The notes: generated by a model from the sequence alone, not told the origin. DNA of 56,556 nt from an uncultured Desulfosporosinus sp. (GCA_927405585.1 CAKMJS010000099.1:1-56556); one strand, 5' to 3'. Shown: positions 37,380 through 47,179, counted from the stretch's first letter. Translations and numbers: made by a program.

Positions 37380-38221
37380 CCCTAGTTTAGAGATTACAAG
37401 AATCCTGATACTTTTATTGTTTACAGGTTTATCAAGTAAAAAGACTTGCACGGTATTGATTGCTAGAATTCTATACTTAATTCTTCGACAGGGTGTCAAG
37501 CCAGAGAGTATTCTGGCTTTGACGTTTAGCAAGGCGGCTGCCAGAGAAATGGACGTGCGTTTTGAACAACTATATGGGCAAGAAAAAGGAATCTTTAAGT
37601 CAGACGGCGTTGCTATATCGTAATAACGTTTCTGCCATAAATTTAAGGATATTCTAAATTTTATGCGTTTCTCTTATAGTGACAAAAATGTAGGAATTTT
37701 CGAAACTATCTACACTAAATTCAATTCCTATATTTCTAAACAGCAAGTCGAATATTTAAAAACTCAAGACCTAACGAAGTCTGTCTTTGATCAGGTTAGC
37801 AGCTCTTCCAAATCTGCCTGCATTTCGCAAGAAAAGCTTTCAGGAACTGAAAAGACAGTTTAGAAAGTTAAATGGGATGAACCCCCTAGACGCAATACGT
37901 TTCATACGTTCTGAACTAGGTTATGAAAAGAAACTAGAAGACTTTTCCGAACGGTTAGGGCTTTCCATAGAAGCCTTGCGTGGGATTCTGGCTACCTTAG
38001 AAAATATCGCTCAAGGCATCAAAACGCTCAAAGATTTTGCCGACAGATTGAAACACCTTGAACAATTAATGCAAGAATCAGGTGTGGCGTTCGGAATTGG
38101 ACGAATCACAATCGCAGACGTGGAAGGTGATTTGCTCGAGGTGAACTTCAGAAAACTTGGTATTAAGCAATTTTCTCTCAAAGTTTGTTTGGAAGGCAAA
38201 CTGGTAAGTTCGGTGTTATAG
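37380..38221 (+). pseudogene. Decayed UvrD/PcrA-type DNA helicase
   Basis: Pieces of one helicase are spread over different frames. The first (about 37393-37620) has VLIARILYLILRQGVKPESILALTFSKAAAREM, the UvrD motif Ia region, but its Walker A is ruined (GLSSKKTCT where GPGSGKTT is expected). The last (37787-38221) has NPLDAIRFIRSELGY and a C-terminal tail, GRITIADVEGDLLEVNF, typical of the helicase C terminus. A middle of roughly 450 residues is missing. It is non-functional, and represents old gene loss rather than a recent frameshift. Confidence 0.85.
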
Positions 38222-38235
38222 CACTTAGTGAGCTC

Positions 38236-38259
38236 ACCCTCACTTATAGAAGTGGAGGT
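38236..38259. repeat. CCCACTT/AAGTGGG-type hairpin repeat, third copy
   Basis: ACCCTCACTT-ATAG-AAGTGGAGGT is a near-perfect hairpin with the same ATAG-like loop and spacing as the copies at 10832 and 43441. It lies at the end of the helicase pseudogene, so mobile-element activity could be linked to its decay. Confidence 0.5.
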
Positions 38260-38336
38260 CTATATAACTTAATAGTCGATAGAGTGTTCACTTACCTATA
38301 AAATGTCGACTGGTTAAGCTATAATGATGCTGGACG

Positions 38337-39266
38337 TTACTGTAACCGTCCGTTAAATGTGTTGAGAAGTCTGAGATAATGATTTGCTTCCCTGAGTACA
38401 TGATCTGCTAACAATGGCACGGCCAATGCTCTAATTTTACATTGGAGTAAGCCTTCGGTAGCCGCTGTTTTAAAATCCCTGAGACTTACAGTGGCTTTGT
38501 AGGTTTTACTACTGAGTTGCGGTAATATAGTTGTCTGTTCTGTCATTGTCATGGCCTGTTCCGTGAGAGCATCGAACACTTTACCATAACGATTAGCTGT
38601 GTCAAAGAGTGCAACTTCCGTGGGGTCTAACAAACCTCGGATAAATTTAGCGTGCTCTGCCATAATACGATCCCAAAATTTCTGTTGATCAATAATATCC
38701 TCTAGAAGGTTAATAACTTGGCGGTTCTGTAATTGATACAGTATTTTTAAGTAGAAACGTGCTTCACGCAGTATGTGGTCGATCAACAAGGGGTAATTAA
38801 ACGTAAAAACTTTACAACTTAATATGTCTTGAAGGAGCTTAGATTTATAGTCGGCCAAGACTGTGGTAACTGTGATTGCCTTTTGGTTTAGGGCAGAGAC
38901 CTGATCAACTAACAGGGTGGCTAAGACAGGATTTTGCTTCCTATCCAAGGAGAGTTCCATACGGGTCAGTTCCGTATCAAGCTGGATACCAGAATAGAAT
39001 TCTGTCGCTCGCTCAGCATCAAAAGTGAACTTAGTTACTAGTTCTCCTGAGCAGAGAACTTCAGGACTGATAACCCCATCGGCGAGCATAATTGTTTCTG
39101 CGAGTAATGTAGTCAACTCGCATTTTAGGGTATCGGCTTGTTGGGCTAGGGATTGTTCCTTGGCACCAAAGGCGGCTTCCATGAAAAAAGCATGTTCTTT
39201 AAGAATTCTGAGAAAAAATAGGTTTAATTCAAGTGATTGTTGAATGAACGCCTCATTAGATAGCAT
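38337..39266 (-). CDS. DUF2935 protein (helical, metal-binding-like)
   Basis: 309 residues from the ATG at 39266, preceded by AAGGGGG; a longer frame upstream lacks an RBS. The protein is all-helical and built of two similar halves. LNLFFLRILKEHAFFMEAA near the start matches KFWDRIMAEHAKFIRGLLDP in the second half, and ADHVLREANHYLRLL near the end matches IDHILREARFYLKIL earlier. The repeated H/E helices resemble ferritin-like or hemerythrin-like metal sites. Such proteins are common in Clostridia and Bacilli; the function is unknown. Monocistronic. Confidence 0.85.
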   Translation of the reverse strand: MLSNEAFIQQSLELNLFFLRILKEHAFFMEAAFGAKEQSLAQQADTLKCELTTLLAETIMLADGVISPEVLCSGELVTKFTFDAERATEFYSGIQLDTELTRMELSLDRKQNPVLATLLVDQVSALNQKAITVTTVLADYKSKLLQDILSCKVFTFNYPLLIDHILREARFYLKILYQLQNRQVINLLEDIIDQQKFWDRIMAEHAKFIRGLLDPTEVALFDTANRYGKVFDALTEQAMTMTEQTTILPQLSSKTYKATVSLRDFKTAATEGLLQCKIRALAVPLLADHVLREANHYLRLLNTFNGRLQ

Positions 39267-39415
39267 ATATAATACCCCCTTATTAAAATTATGGTATTCA
39301 TATATATGCAAACTATTATTGAAATATCGTATAAAAGTTCGGTTTATGGTTTTATTCCCTAAGAAGAAAACCTGAGAAGGTACCAGTTAAATAGAAAAAA
39401 AAGTGAGGCCTAGGC

Positions 39416-41809
39416 ATGGGAAAGATCCTTATAGTAGCTGAAAAACCGTCTCAAGCTCGTGAATATGCCACTGCCCTAAGAGTGCGGGGCAAAGAGGACG
39501 GGTACATAGAAAATGAAGAATATGTGATCACGTGGTGTTACGGTCATCTTTTAGAGCTAGAGCGCCCTGAGGCATATATGGATCTTGAACGGGTGGGGAA
39601 ACGCTGGAGCTTAAACCGTTTGCCCGTTCTCCCCAACCTTAATGCTTTTCGGAGAGTGGTTAAGTCTGGGGCGGTCAAACAATATCAAGTGATCCAACGA
39701 TTGCTAAAGTCAACGGATATCGAAGAAGTTATATGTGGAACGGACGCTGATCGGGAAGGCCAGTTACTTTTTCAAGAAGTTTGGGATGCCTCTAAGTGTA
39801 CTAAACCCTTGTCTAGGCTATGGATTTCCTCGCTGACCACTGCGGCCATTAAGGACGGCTTGAAACGCCTTCGTACGGCTGAATCAGTAGCTGGACTCGT
39901 GGCAGCAGGTCACGGGCGTGCGTTTGCTGACTGGGATTTTGGCATGAATCTGACTGAAGGATTTACCGCCTTGTTTGGGAGCTTTGATCCTGTGCGAAAG
40001 AAACCAAATGTCATTTCAATTGGGAGGGTACAGACTCCAACATTGGCCTTGATAGTTGAGCGAGAATGGGAAATTGAAGGCTTTGTGGCCCAGCCCTACT
40101 TCGAAGTGCGGGCTGAATTCGCGACAAATCAGGGAGAATACCCTGGTAAGTGGTTTGATTATAGTGAGGAATCGAAACGGATTACAAGTCGCCAAGATGC
40201 CGAAGCTATCGTGACAAAAACCCAGGGTAAACCTGGAAAAATCACGAAAATGGAGCAAAAGGATGTTCAAGAACCAGCCCCTCTATTGTTTGATCTGACA
40301 TCTCTGACGATAGCAGCCTCCAAAAAGCATGCGTTTAGTGCAGAAAAGGTGTTGCAGGTGGCGCAGTCTCTTTATGAAAAAAAGGCGATCACCTATCCAC
40401 GGACGGACTGTGCCTATTTATCGGAGGATCTTTTACCGAAATTACCTGAACATCTACAGGCAGTCCATCAAGAACCCTACACGAATCTTGTCGATGAGGC
40501 AGGGCATTATGGGGTCCCAAAAAGTAAACGTGTGATTAATACAATCACTGCCCATCATGCCATTATCCCGACCACTGAGAAAATTGCCATGGAGAGATTC
40601 AACTTTGAAGAGCAGAAATTATATGACATGGTCGTACGTCGTTTCCTAGCCGTTTGGTTCCCTTCGGCACGGTATCACCAGACTGACGTGGTAACCGAGG
40701 TGGCGGGTGAACCCTTTCGCACGAAAGGGAAGGTTCTACTGAGCCAAGGATGGAAGAAGATTTACGGCCCGGACGAAATAGAGGATGGGGTTAAACCGAA
40801 GACTAAGAAAAAGGACGATCGTGATCAGGTAGAAGATGAGAATGCCACAATTCCACCCTTGATTAAGGGAGAGGATGTGCGCACGAAACGTGTTTTTAGC
40901 GAAGAAAAGACCACCAAACCACCCAAACGCTTTACCCAGGGTGATCTATTGAAAGCCATGGAGGGCGCAGGTAAACAGATTGATGATGAGGTATTACGCC
41001 AACAAATGAAAGGGAAAGGCTTGGGAACAGTGGCGACCCGCCCAGCCATTATGGAGAATCTTATCGATAGGGGGTATATTGTTCAGGAGCAGAAGTCTTT
41101 AAAACCAACACAAAAAGGGTCAGAGCTCATACGTCTGATCAAGGAGCGACTTCCTCATGCCCAACTTTTAGTGAGCGCAGAAATGACGGGACAAATGGAG
41201 TTTAATCTTTCAAAAGTAGAAAAAGGAGAATTGACAATCCAACAATATATGGCGGACGTGGAGGAAGCCATTGGTCGAATAATCGAGGAACTTCGATCCT
41301 TTGAACACAAACATGGTAAAACCCCACTAGCTCTTGCACCCACAGCACAACCTTCTGGCGGAAGAAAAGGGGAAGGGACCAAAGCTGTTCGCAATAAGCC
41401 TAGTAAGTCATCTAAGACGGGTGGAGAGCAAACGGTCGAAAGACAAGTCGGTGCGCGTGACATCCTATCACAGGGTACTGTATCTAAGGAACTCGTCAAG
41501 CTTAAGGCAGAAACAGACAAAAGCCAGGCAGAATCGTTGGGTACTTGTCCGAAGTGTCGTGGAGAGGTAATCGAAGGACAGAAGGGGTTTGGGTGCGCTA
41601 ATTGGCGAGACGGATGTCACTTTGTGTTATGGAAGACTCCGATCTGTGGTAAAGTACTTACATCAAGTCAAATAATAAGCCTTCTGAACAAGGGAAAAAC
41701 TCCACTGATTAAAGGCTTTAAATCGAAATCAGGTAAATCGTTCGCGGCGTATCTGGTTTTGGAAGATCCTGCTGAAGCAAAACTAAAATTTGAGTTTGAG
41801 AAAGAATGA
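39416..41809 (+). CDS. topB: DNA topoisomerase III
   Basis: 797 residues. The N-terminal TOPRIM domain has ILIVAEKPSQAREYA and CGTDADREGQLLFQEV. The type IA core follows, with the active-site Tyr in AITYPRTDCAYL, TAHHAIIPT and LGTVATRPAIMENLIDRGYI. The long basic/polar linker after about residue 640 leads to a zinc-ribbon-like end, CPKCRGEVIEGQKGFGC...GCHFVLW. It relaxes negatively supercoiled DNA and decatenates single-stranded links. The presence of an extended C-terminal domain is typical of Gram-positive chromosomal TopB. It may be co-transcribed with the MATE gene. Confidence 0.94.
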   Translation: MGKILIVAEKPSQAREYATALRVRGKEDGYIENEEYVITWCYGHLLELERPEAYMDLERVGKRWSLNRLPVLPNLNAFRRVVKSGAVKQYQVIQRLLKSTDIEEVICGTDADREGQLLFQEVWDASKCTKPLSRLWISSLTTAAIKDGLKRLRTAESVAGLVAAGHGRAFADWDFGMNLTEGFTALFGSFDPVRKKPNVISIGRVQTPTLALIVEREWEIEGFVAQPYFEVRAEFATNQGEYPGKWFDYSEESKRITSRQDAEAIVTKTQGKPGKITKMEQKDVQEPAPLLFDLTSLTIAASKKHAFSAEKVLQVAQSLYEKKAITYPRTDCAYLSEDLLPKLPEHLQAVHQEPYTNLVDEAGHYGVPKSKRVINTITAHHAIIPTTEKIAMERFNFEEQKLYDMVVRRFLAVWFPSARYHQTDVVTEVAGEPFRTKGKVLLSQGWKKIYGPDEIEDGVKPKTKKKDDRDQVEDENATIPPLIKGEDVRTKRVFSEEKTTKPPKRFTQGDLLKAMEGAGKQIDDEVLRQQMKGKGLGTVATRPAIMENLIDRGYIVQEQKSLKPTQKGSELIRLIKERLPHAQLLVSAEMTGQMEFNLSKVEKGELTIQQYMADVEEAIGRIIEELRSFEHKHGKTPLALAPTAQPSGGRKGEGTKAVRNKPSKSSKTGGEQTVERQVGARDILSQGTVSKELVKLKAETDKSQAESLGTCPKCRGEVIEGQKGFGCANWRDGCHFVLWKTPICGKVLTSSQIISLLNKGKTPLIKGFKSKSGKSFAAYLVLEDPAEAKLKFEFEKE

Positions 41810-41852
41810 GTCACGAGGAAGTGATTCACGAGAAAGAATGAGTTTGAGAAAA
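41798..41852 (+). repeat. Short direct repeat at the topB end / MATE start junction
   Basis: GAGAAAGAATGAGT occurs at 41798-41811, spanning the topB stop, and again at 41830-41843 just before the MATE ATG. GAGTTTGAGAAA is likewise doubled (41792 and 41840). This local duplication carries the only purine-rich ribosome-binding sequence for MATE, so it may have created its translation start. Confidence 0.6.
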
Positions 41853-43204
41853 TGAAACAAACATTGACGATACCTCTAAAGATAAGGCAGTTACTGGTTA
41901 TTTTAGTCCCGATACTAGTCGCTCAGGTTACCATGTTTTCTATGAGTTTTTTCGATACTGTAATGTCAGGGCAAGCCAGTACTCAAGACTTGGCAGGGGT
42001 GGCAATCGGTTCGAGTATTTGGGTACCTATTGGTGCAGGGTTAGGTGGAATTTTAGTGGCCTTGACTCCAATTGTGGCTCAATTAATTGGGGCAAGGCGT
42101 AAAGATGAGATTGCCTTTAAGGTCGTGCAGGGGATATATTTAGCCCTAGTTATTTCTGGCCTAGTAATTACCGTGGGTGCGATAAGCTTGGACGCAATTT
42201 TAGATCTAATGGGTTTGGAGGATACAGTCCGTCGTATTTCACGCAGTTACCTCTTGGCACTAGCCTTCGGAATTCCAGCCTTGTTCATCTATCAGGTTCT
42301 GCGTTCATTTATCGATGCTTTAGGGAAAACTCGTGTAACCATGATGATCGCTTTGCTTTCATTACCGATTAATATATTACTCAATTATATTCTGATCTTT
42401 GGAAAATTTGGTTTTCCAGCGTTAGGCGGCGTTGGTGCGGGTGTTGCATCGGCATGCACCTATTGGTGTCTGGTTATTATTGCCTTGACTCTCATTCTGC
42501 GTCAGGAATCGTTCAGATCATATTGTGTGTTGGAACGTTTTTTTGGCGTATCGTTTAAAGAATGGAAGGAACAACTTACAATTGGCTTGCCGATTGGATT
42601 TGCAATATTCGTGGAGACCAGTATTTTTGCGGTCGTCGCCTTACTGATGAGTAATTTTAATACCGTAACCATCGCTGCTCATCAGGTGGCTATGAATTTC
42701 GCTACCTTGCTTTATATGGTCCCGTTAAGTATATCTTCAGCTTTAACGATTTTAGTCGGGTTTGAAGTTGGTGCTGGAAGGCACAAAGATGCTCGACAAT
42801 ACAGTTATCTAGGTATGGGCATGTCCGTTGGGATGGCTGGTGTATGTGCTATTATTCTATTGCTCTTTAGTGAGCAAGTGGCTACTTTGTATTCCCGGGA
42901 AGTCGCGGTTATTCAAATGGCCCAACAGTTTCTCATTTTTGCGTTGTTCTTTCAATTATCAGATGCCATCGCCGCGCCAATTCAGGGTGCTTTACGTGGT
43001 TATAAAGATGTTAATGTAACGTTTATTACGGCGTTCGTCTCTTATTGGATTGTCGGATTGCCGGCAGGGTATTATATGGCTAGTTTTACTTCACTAGGAG
43101 CAATGGGCTACTGGATTGGCTTAATTTTAGGAATTGCGGTTAGCGCTGTTGGTCTGTCGGGGAGACTTCTTGTTGTACAACGTCGATATAGGGCTTTAGG
43201 ATAG
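41852..43204 (+). CDS. MATE-family multidrug/Na+ efflux protein
   Basis: 450 residues with about twelve membrane helices in two similar halves. The family features are MSFFDTVMSGQASTQDLAGVAIGSS near the N terminus, LGGILVALTPIVAQLIGA, and the second-half counterpart NTVTIAAHQVAMNFATLLYMVPLS. It likely exports cationic compounds in exchange for Na+ or H+; the substrate is unknown. The start is close to topB (42 bases). The RBS is weak and lies inside a small duplication. It ends in TAG. Confidence 0.93.
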   Translation: MKQTLTIPLKIRQLLVILVPILVAQVTMFSMSFFDTVMSGQASTQDLAGVAIGSSIWVPIGAGLGGILVALTPIVAQLIGARRKDEIAFKVVQGIYLALVISGLVITVGAISLDAILDLMGLEDTVRRISRSYLLALAFGIPALFIYQVLRSFIDALGKTRVTMMIALLSLPINILLNYILIFGKFGFPALGGVGAGVASACTYWCLVIIALTLILRQESFRSYCVLERFFGVSFKEWKEQLTIGLPIGFAIFVETSIFAVVALLMSNFNTVTIAAHQVAMNFATLLYMVPLSISSALTILVGFEVGAGRHKDARQYSYLGMGMSVGMAGVCAIILLLFSEQVATLYSREVAVIQMAQQFLIFALFFQLSDAIAAPIQGALRGYKDVNVTFITAFVSYWIVGLPAGYYMASFTSLGAMGYWIGLILGIAVSAVGLSGRLLVVQRRYRALG

Positions 43205-43284
43205 TACTATTTTTGTAAAGACAGGGTATCCCATGAACACGAGCAAAGGGCGAAAGTTTATACTTGAGTTTGGAAAATGGGAAT

Positions 43285-43322
43285 TAAGTCTAACTGACTT
43301 TTATTTAAGTCTATTAGACTTA
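43285..43322. promoter_or_regulatory. Tandem activator-binding sites (UAS) upstream of the BCCT gene
   Basis: Two inverted repeats of the same type lie in tandem: TAAGTCT-AAC-TGACTTT (43285-43301) and TAAGTCT-ATT-AGACTTA (43306-43322, perfect). Their centres are 21 bases apart, about two helical turns, so a bound dimer pair would sit on one face of the DNA. They are about 230-270 bases upstream of the sigma-54 promoter at 43554. Confidence 0.65.
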
Positions 43323-43327
43323 GTTTG

Positions 43328-43469
43328 GACTCCTCTGGAGGAGTCTACCTCCTTGTTATTGAAGAAAAGCGAAACAAGGAAAGCTCCAATCGATGGTTGC
43401 TAACCGAAGACTATAAGTCATAATAAGAAAACATGGTAAGACTCCCACTTATAGAAAAGTGGGGGTCTT
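43328..43469. repeat. Fourth copy of the multi-hairpin repeat
   Basis: GACTCCTC/GAGGAGTC (43328-43345), a TCCTTGTT...AAACAAGGA stem (about 43350-43380) and AAGACTCCCACTT / AAGTGGGGGTCTT (43438-43469) repeat the three-hairpin layout of the 10.7-kb copy with different middle stems. It lies between the UAS pair and the sigma-54 promoter, so the insertion lengthened the spacing between them. Confidence 0.55.
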
Positions 43470-43553
43470 ATGAATTAATCATTTAAGAAGTAATAAGGCT
43501 GACTAAAAATATATTTGGCTTTATCTAATACAAAGTCAATTTATAGAATATTA

Positions 43554-43569
43554 TGGCAACAAAATTGCA
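43554..43569 (+). promoter_or_regulatory. Putative sigma-54 promoter for the BCCT gene
   Basis: TGGCAACAAAATTGCA has GG and GC ten bases apart and perfect TGGCA and TTGCA blocks. The leader of about 140 bases contains an AAAGGAGG followed by a six-codon ORF (43627-43647), and ends at the BCCT RBS AGGAGGAG. It is partnered with the tandem UAS at 43285-43322. Confidence 0.75.
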
Positions 43570-43723
43570 TTTATGGAAGTTTAGTAGAAAATATAAAAGT
43601 TAAAGATAAAGGAGGTTTTCTTATAGATGTCTGGATTAATGCATTGAGTCTTGATTTTTCAGATGTGTTAATTCATGGAAGGAAGGATTTCTTGACATTA
43701 TATTTAGAAAAGGAGGAGTATTA

Positions 43724-45352
43724 GTGGCTCAACAGAAGGAAATAGAATCAGAAATTGCGAAAATTAATCCTGTTGTTTTTTGGGGTAGTGTACTTTGTTG
43801 TTTAGTGTTTTATGTACCTTTGGTTATCTTTCAACAAGATGCTCAAGCAGTCATTGCAGTGGCAATGCATGCGATCACTTATAGTCTGGACTGGCTTTGG
43901 GAAGGTATTGCCTTCGGTGGAATAATCTTCTTGGCATGGTTGGCCTTTGGGCGTTATGGTAACGTTAAATTGGGTGGACCGGATGAAAAACCGGAGTTTT
44001 CGACTTTTACATGGATTGCCATGTTCGTCTGCGGTGGAATCGGCGCCGGCCTAGTTTACTGGACCATGGTAGAACCAATATTTTACCTCAAATTTCCTCC
44101 TTTCTGGGCGGAACCATTTTCTCCTCAAGCAGCTCAATGGGCATTATCCTATGGAATCTTTCACTGGGGTTTTCTAGCGTGGGGTACGTTTGCTATTCCC
44201 GCTGTCGCGTTTTCTTATATGTATTATGTTAGGAAAAAACCATATCTGTATCCTAGCTACGCCTGCCGCGGAGTATTGGGTGACAGAGTGGATGGATGGC
44301 TCGGTAAAGCCATTGATTTGGTGGTCATCGTCGGTTTAGTTGGTGGCGTAGGGACCTCGTTGGGCTTTACCGTACCCCTTCTTTCAGCAATTATTGCCGA
44401 TATGTTAGGTGTTGCTGATTCGATGGCAGTCAAGGCGGGAGTCGCTGTCGTCTGGGCGATGATTTTTGGCTATAGCGCCTACAAAGGATTGTATTCGGGA
44501 ATTGCGAAACTCTCGACCTTTACTGCCTATGCTTGTTTTGTATTATTAGCTTTCGTACTCGTTGTGGGTCCTACTTCGTTCCTTTTATCCTTCTATTTTG
44601 ACAATCTAGGAATGCTGTTTCAAAACTTTTTCCGAATGAGTCTTTATACTGACCCCATCACCAAATCTGGTTTTCCCCAGGATTGGACAGTTTTTTATTG
44701 GGCTTGGTGGTATGCTTGGGCAATCTATATCGGTCTTTTTGCGACAAGGATTTCCCGTGGACGTAGCATTAAGGAATTGATATTGGCGATGGTCCTTGTA
44801 GGAACCTTTGGTTCTTCTCTATTCTACCTGGCTTTTGGTGGATATGCTTCCCATCTGCAACTGATCGTAGGGGTTCCTTTAGATATGATTCTTAAAGAAT
44901 CTGGTGGACCTGCTATGATCTTAGCAGTTCTAAAAACTCTTCCACTCCAATGGTTATTCATGCCTTTCTTTGTAATAGTTATGTTTATATTCCAAGGTAC
45001 GAGTATTGATTCTAATGCTTATACGATGGCGATGATCGGTTGCAAAGAAATTCGCGCTGGTCAAGAGCCTCCAAAGTGGTCCAGAATCTTTTGGTCAGTT
45101 CTGATACTCTTCGTAACCTTAGCGTTGCTTTTGGTAGGAGGAATGGAAGTAGTTAAGTTATCCTCCGTACTAACCAGTGTGCCGATTTTGTTTATCGTTG
45201 TTATATTGGCCCTTTCTACGGTTAGATGGCTTCGTGAAGATTTTGGGGTCGGTCAAATGATGACAACAACTAAATATGATGATGTTAATGCGAATCCTGC
45301 ACACGTTGATCCATCAATAAGCTCACAGAAGAACATAAATAGTAATGTGTAA
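43724..45352 (+). CDS. BCCT-family transporter (betaine/carnitine/choline type)
   Basis: 542 residues with about twelve helices. The family signature is intact: the glycine-rich GGIGAGLVYWTMVEP of helix 3, and DWTVFYWAWWYAWAIYIGLFATRISRGRS with its aromatic box for quaternary ammonium groups, followed by FGSSLFYLAFGG. It imports quaternary amines such as glycine betaine, carnitine or choline; the precise substrate is not readable. The start is GTG behind AGGAGGAG. It is convergent with the sigma-54 activator and shares UAS elements with two methyltransferase genes, so it probably feeds their substrate. Confidence 0.94.
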   Translation: MAQQKEIESEIAKINPVVFWGSVLCCLVFYVPLVIFQQDAQAVIAVAMHAITYSLDWLWEGIAFGGIIFLAWLAFGRYGNVKLGGPDEKPEFSTFTWIAMFVCGGIGAGLVYWTMVEPIFYLKFPPFWAEPFSPQAAQWALSYGIFHWGFLAWGTFAIPAVAFSYMYYVRKKPYLYPSYACRGVLGDRVDGWLGKAIDLVVIVGLVGGVGTSLGFTVPLLSAIIADMLGVADSMAVKAGVAVVWAMIFGYSAYKGLYSGIAKLSTFTAYACFVLLAFVLVVGPTSFLLSFYFDNLGMLFQNFFRMSLYTDPITKSGFPQDWTVFYWAWWYAWAIYIGLFATRISRGRSIKELILAMVLVGTFGSSLFYLAFGGYASHLQLIVGVPLDMILKESGGPAMILAVLKTLPLQWLFMPFFVIVMFIFQGTSIDSNAYTMAMIGCKEIRAGQEPPKWSRIFWSVLILFVTLALLLVGGMEVVKLSSVLTSVPILFIVVILALSTVRWLREDFGVGQMMTTTKYDDVNANPAHVDPSISSQKNINSNV

Positions 45353-45409
45353 AAAGTCAATTATTGAAGTGAATTTTCAAGACTGAATGAGCCAATAGAT
45401 AGTAAAATT

Positions 45410-45450
45410 AACAGGTGATAACATTTGCAAGGTTATCACCTGTTTTTTTG
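45410..45450. terminator. Bidirectional terminator between BCCT and the activator gene
   Basis: AACAGGTGATAAC pairs perfectly with GTTATCACCTGTT over a nine-base loop and is followed by T7. The two convergent genes on either side could both use it. Confidence 0.9.
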
Positions 45451-45469
45451 TCTAACAGAATATTGATAT

Positions 45470-46888
45470 TTAAGATTCTTGACGGGCAGTATTATTTTGT
45501 TTATAAGAGCGTACAATTCGGGTTACTCTACTTTGGCTGATATTAAGTGTGTTTGCCACTTTATAAGAGCTTCTCAACTCATTATACAACCGAATAATAA
45601 TAACCTCTTCATCACTAACTTTCAGGAGATTTTTCCATTTAGATAGCTCATCCTCTATAAGATTGGTATTGGAGAGAGGCTGAAGTTTGAAAATCTTGCT
45701 AGGCAAATGTTCAGGTAGTATTTTTCCTTCTGGAATGGTTACGACTATCCGTTCCGCTAAGTGATCCATTTCTCGAATATTGCCCGGCCAAGAATAATTC
45801 TTGAGAATTTCTAGACATCGAGGATCGAATTTATGAGTGTATTTATAATGGGAGTCATGTTTATTTAAAAAGTATTCTAACAAGGGTATAATATCTTCGT
45901 TTCTTTCTCTTAATGGTGGAGGTTCTATCTCAACAACACTTAGCCGATAATATAGATCTTCTCGGAACTTACCTTCTTTAATCAGTTGAGGTAAATCTCG
46001 ATTGGTAGCGGCAATAATTCGAATGTCGATTGTTTTATGCTCTTTTCCACCCACTGGAAGGAAGCGGTGCTCCTGAATAAGCTCAAGCAATTTGGCTTGG
46101 ATTCCTAAAGGGATCTCGCCGACTTCATCGAGAAAGAGGGTTCCACCATTAGCTAATTCCACTAAACCCACTTTGCCGTATTTATCGGCTCCAGTGAAGG
46201 CACCCCGACAATAACCGAATAGTTCTGATTCTAAGAGGTGTTCTGGAATAGTTGCCCCATTGATACAGATAAAGGGTCCTTCTTTTCGAGGACTCATTTT
46301 GTGAATGTCCATAGCCATAACGTTTTTTCCTGTACCGGACTCTCCGAGGATTAATACCGTTGAATTAACCAAAGCCACCCTTTGTAACATTGCCAAACAT
46401 GATTTCATTTTATTGTTGGTAAACGAGTAGCCACTAAAATAGCTGACTTGTTGAACCAATTCAGCAACTTTATTTTTATAAAGGTTGACAAGTTTTTTTG
46501 TTTTATCTAAATCATGTTTAAGTTGCTCGATTTGAGTAATGTCTCGACTGTTCATAACTATGAATTCTATTTCACCTTCACTATCAAAGACAGGCGTAGC
46601 GGTTACAACGAGATTAATTCCTAACCTTGTTTTTTGTTCTAAGGTGACAACTTTTTTTGCTTTAAATACTACTGGAGCAAGGACAGGGGAGTAATAACCT
46701 TCGCTGGTTAATTCATAAACAGTTTTTCCAATTACCTCGGTAGGATTTAGACCATAATTCTTGAAACAGGCCTCATTAACGTAAATTACAATACAGTTGC
46801 GGTCAACGACAAAAATTTCATCAAAGGAATTGTCCAATATCTTTTTAAAGTCATTTTGTTTTAAACTGCGTTTATCAATATTTGGCAT
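45470..46888 (-). CDS. PAS-domain sigma-54-dependent transcriptional activator
   Basis: 472 residues. The N-terminal PAS domain (about 12-115) has IFVVDRNCIVIYVNEACFKNYG. A short helical linker follows. The AAA+ domain has Walker A GESGTGKN, GAFTGA (sigma-54 contact), Walker B GTLFLDEVGE, IRIIAATNRDLP and SWPGNIREMDH. The C-terminal HTH (about 430-465, YKVANTLNISQSRVTRIVRSY) is more like a TyrR-type than a classic Fis end. It lies between the BCCT transporter and the MttB cluster, both of which carry putative sigma-54 promoters and a shared inverted repeat. It is therefore the best candidate to recognise TAAGTCW-N3-WGACTTA. PAS may sense the amine or redox state. Confidence 0.93.
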   Translation of the reverse strand: MPNIDKRSLKQNDFKKILDNSFDEIFVVDRNCIVIYVNEACFKNYGLNPTEVIGKTVYELTSEGYYSPVLAPVVFKAKKVVTLEQKTRLGINLVVTATPVFDSEGEIEFIVMNSRDITQIEQLKHDLDKTKKLVNLYKNKVAELVQQVSYFSGYSFTNNKMKSCLAMLQRVALVNSTVLILGESGTGKNVMAMDIHKMSPRKEGPFICINGATIPEHLLESELFGYCRGAFTGADKYGKVGLVELANGGTLFLDEVGEIPLGIQAKLLELIQEHRFLPVGGKEHKTIDIRIIAATNRDLPQLIKEGKFREDLYYRLSVVEIEPPPLRERNEDIIPLLEYFLNKHDSHYKYTHKFDPRCLEILKNYSWPGNIREMDHLAERIVVTIPEGKILPEHLPSKIFKLQPLSNTNLIEDELSKWKNLLKVSDEEVIIIRLYNELRSSYKVANTLNISQSRVTRIVRSYKQNNTARQES

Positions 46889-47179
46889 TAAACTTCTCCT
46901 TTGCAGGTGCTCAAAGCTAAGGTGTATTCATATGTAAGACCACTATTCTACAAATATACCTCAGTAATCGATGATTATTAGAATCCAAATACAAGTCAAT
47001 GTGCGCACTAAGTCACTTAAAATTCTTATTCGATAAAATCATTAGAAATCCCTGCAACTATAAAACTTAAAAATATTAGAATGGGTGTTTCAATAACTTA
47101 CAGAGCATTGAAGTTCATTGAAAAGCTTAAACCCTCTCTTTAAGAAGTTGGATTCTTACTAGTGGATCAACTTTCAATG

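Noticed and set aside
43515-43724. 69-codon open frame upstream of BCCT
   Set aside because: Its TTG start lies upstream of the probable sigma-54 transcription start, it has no RBS, and the promoter sits inside it. Its end overlaps the BCCT start by one base, so a short TTG-started product cannot be fully excluded.
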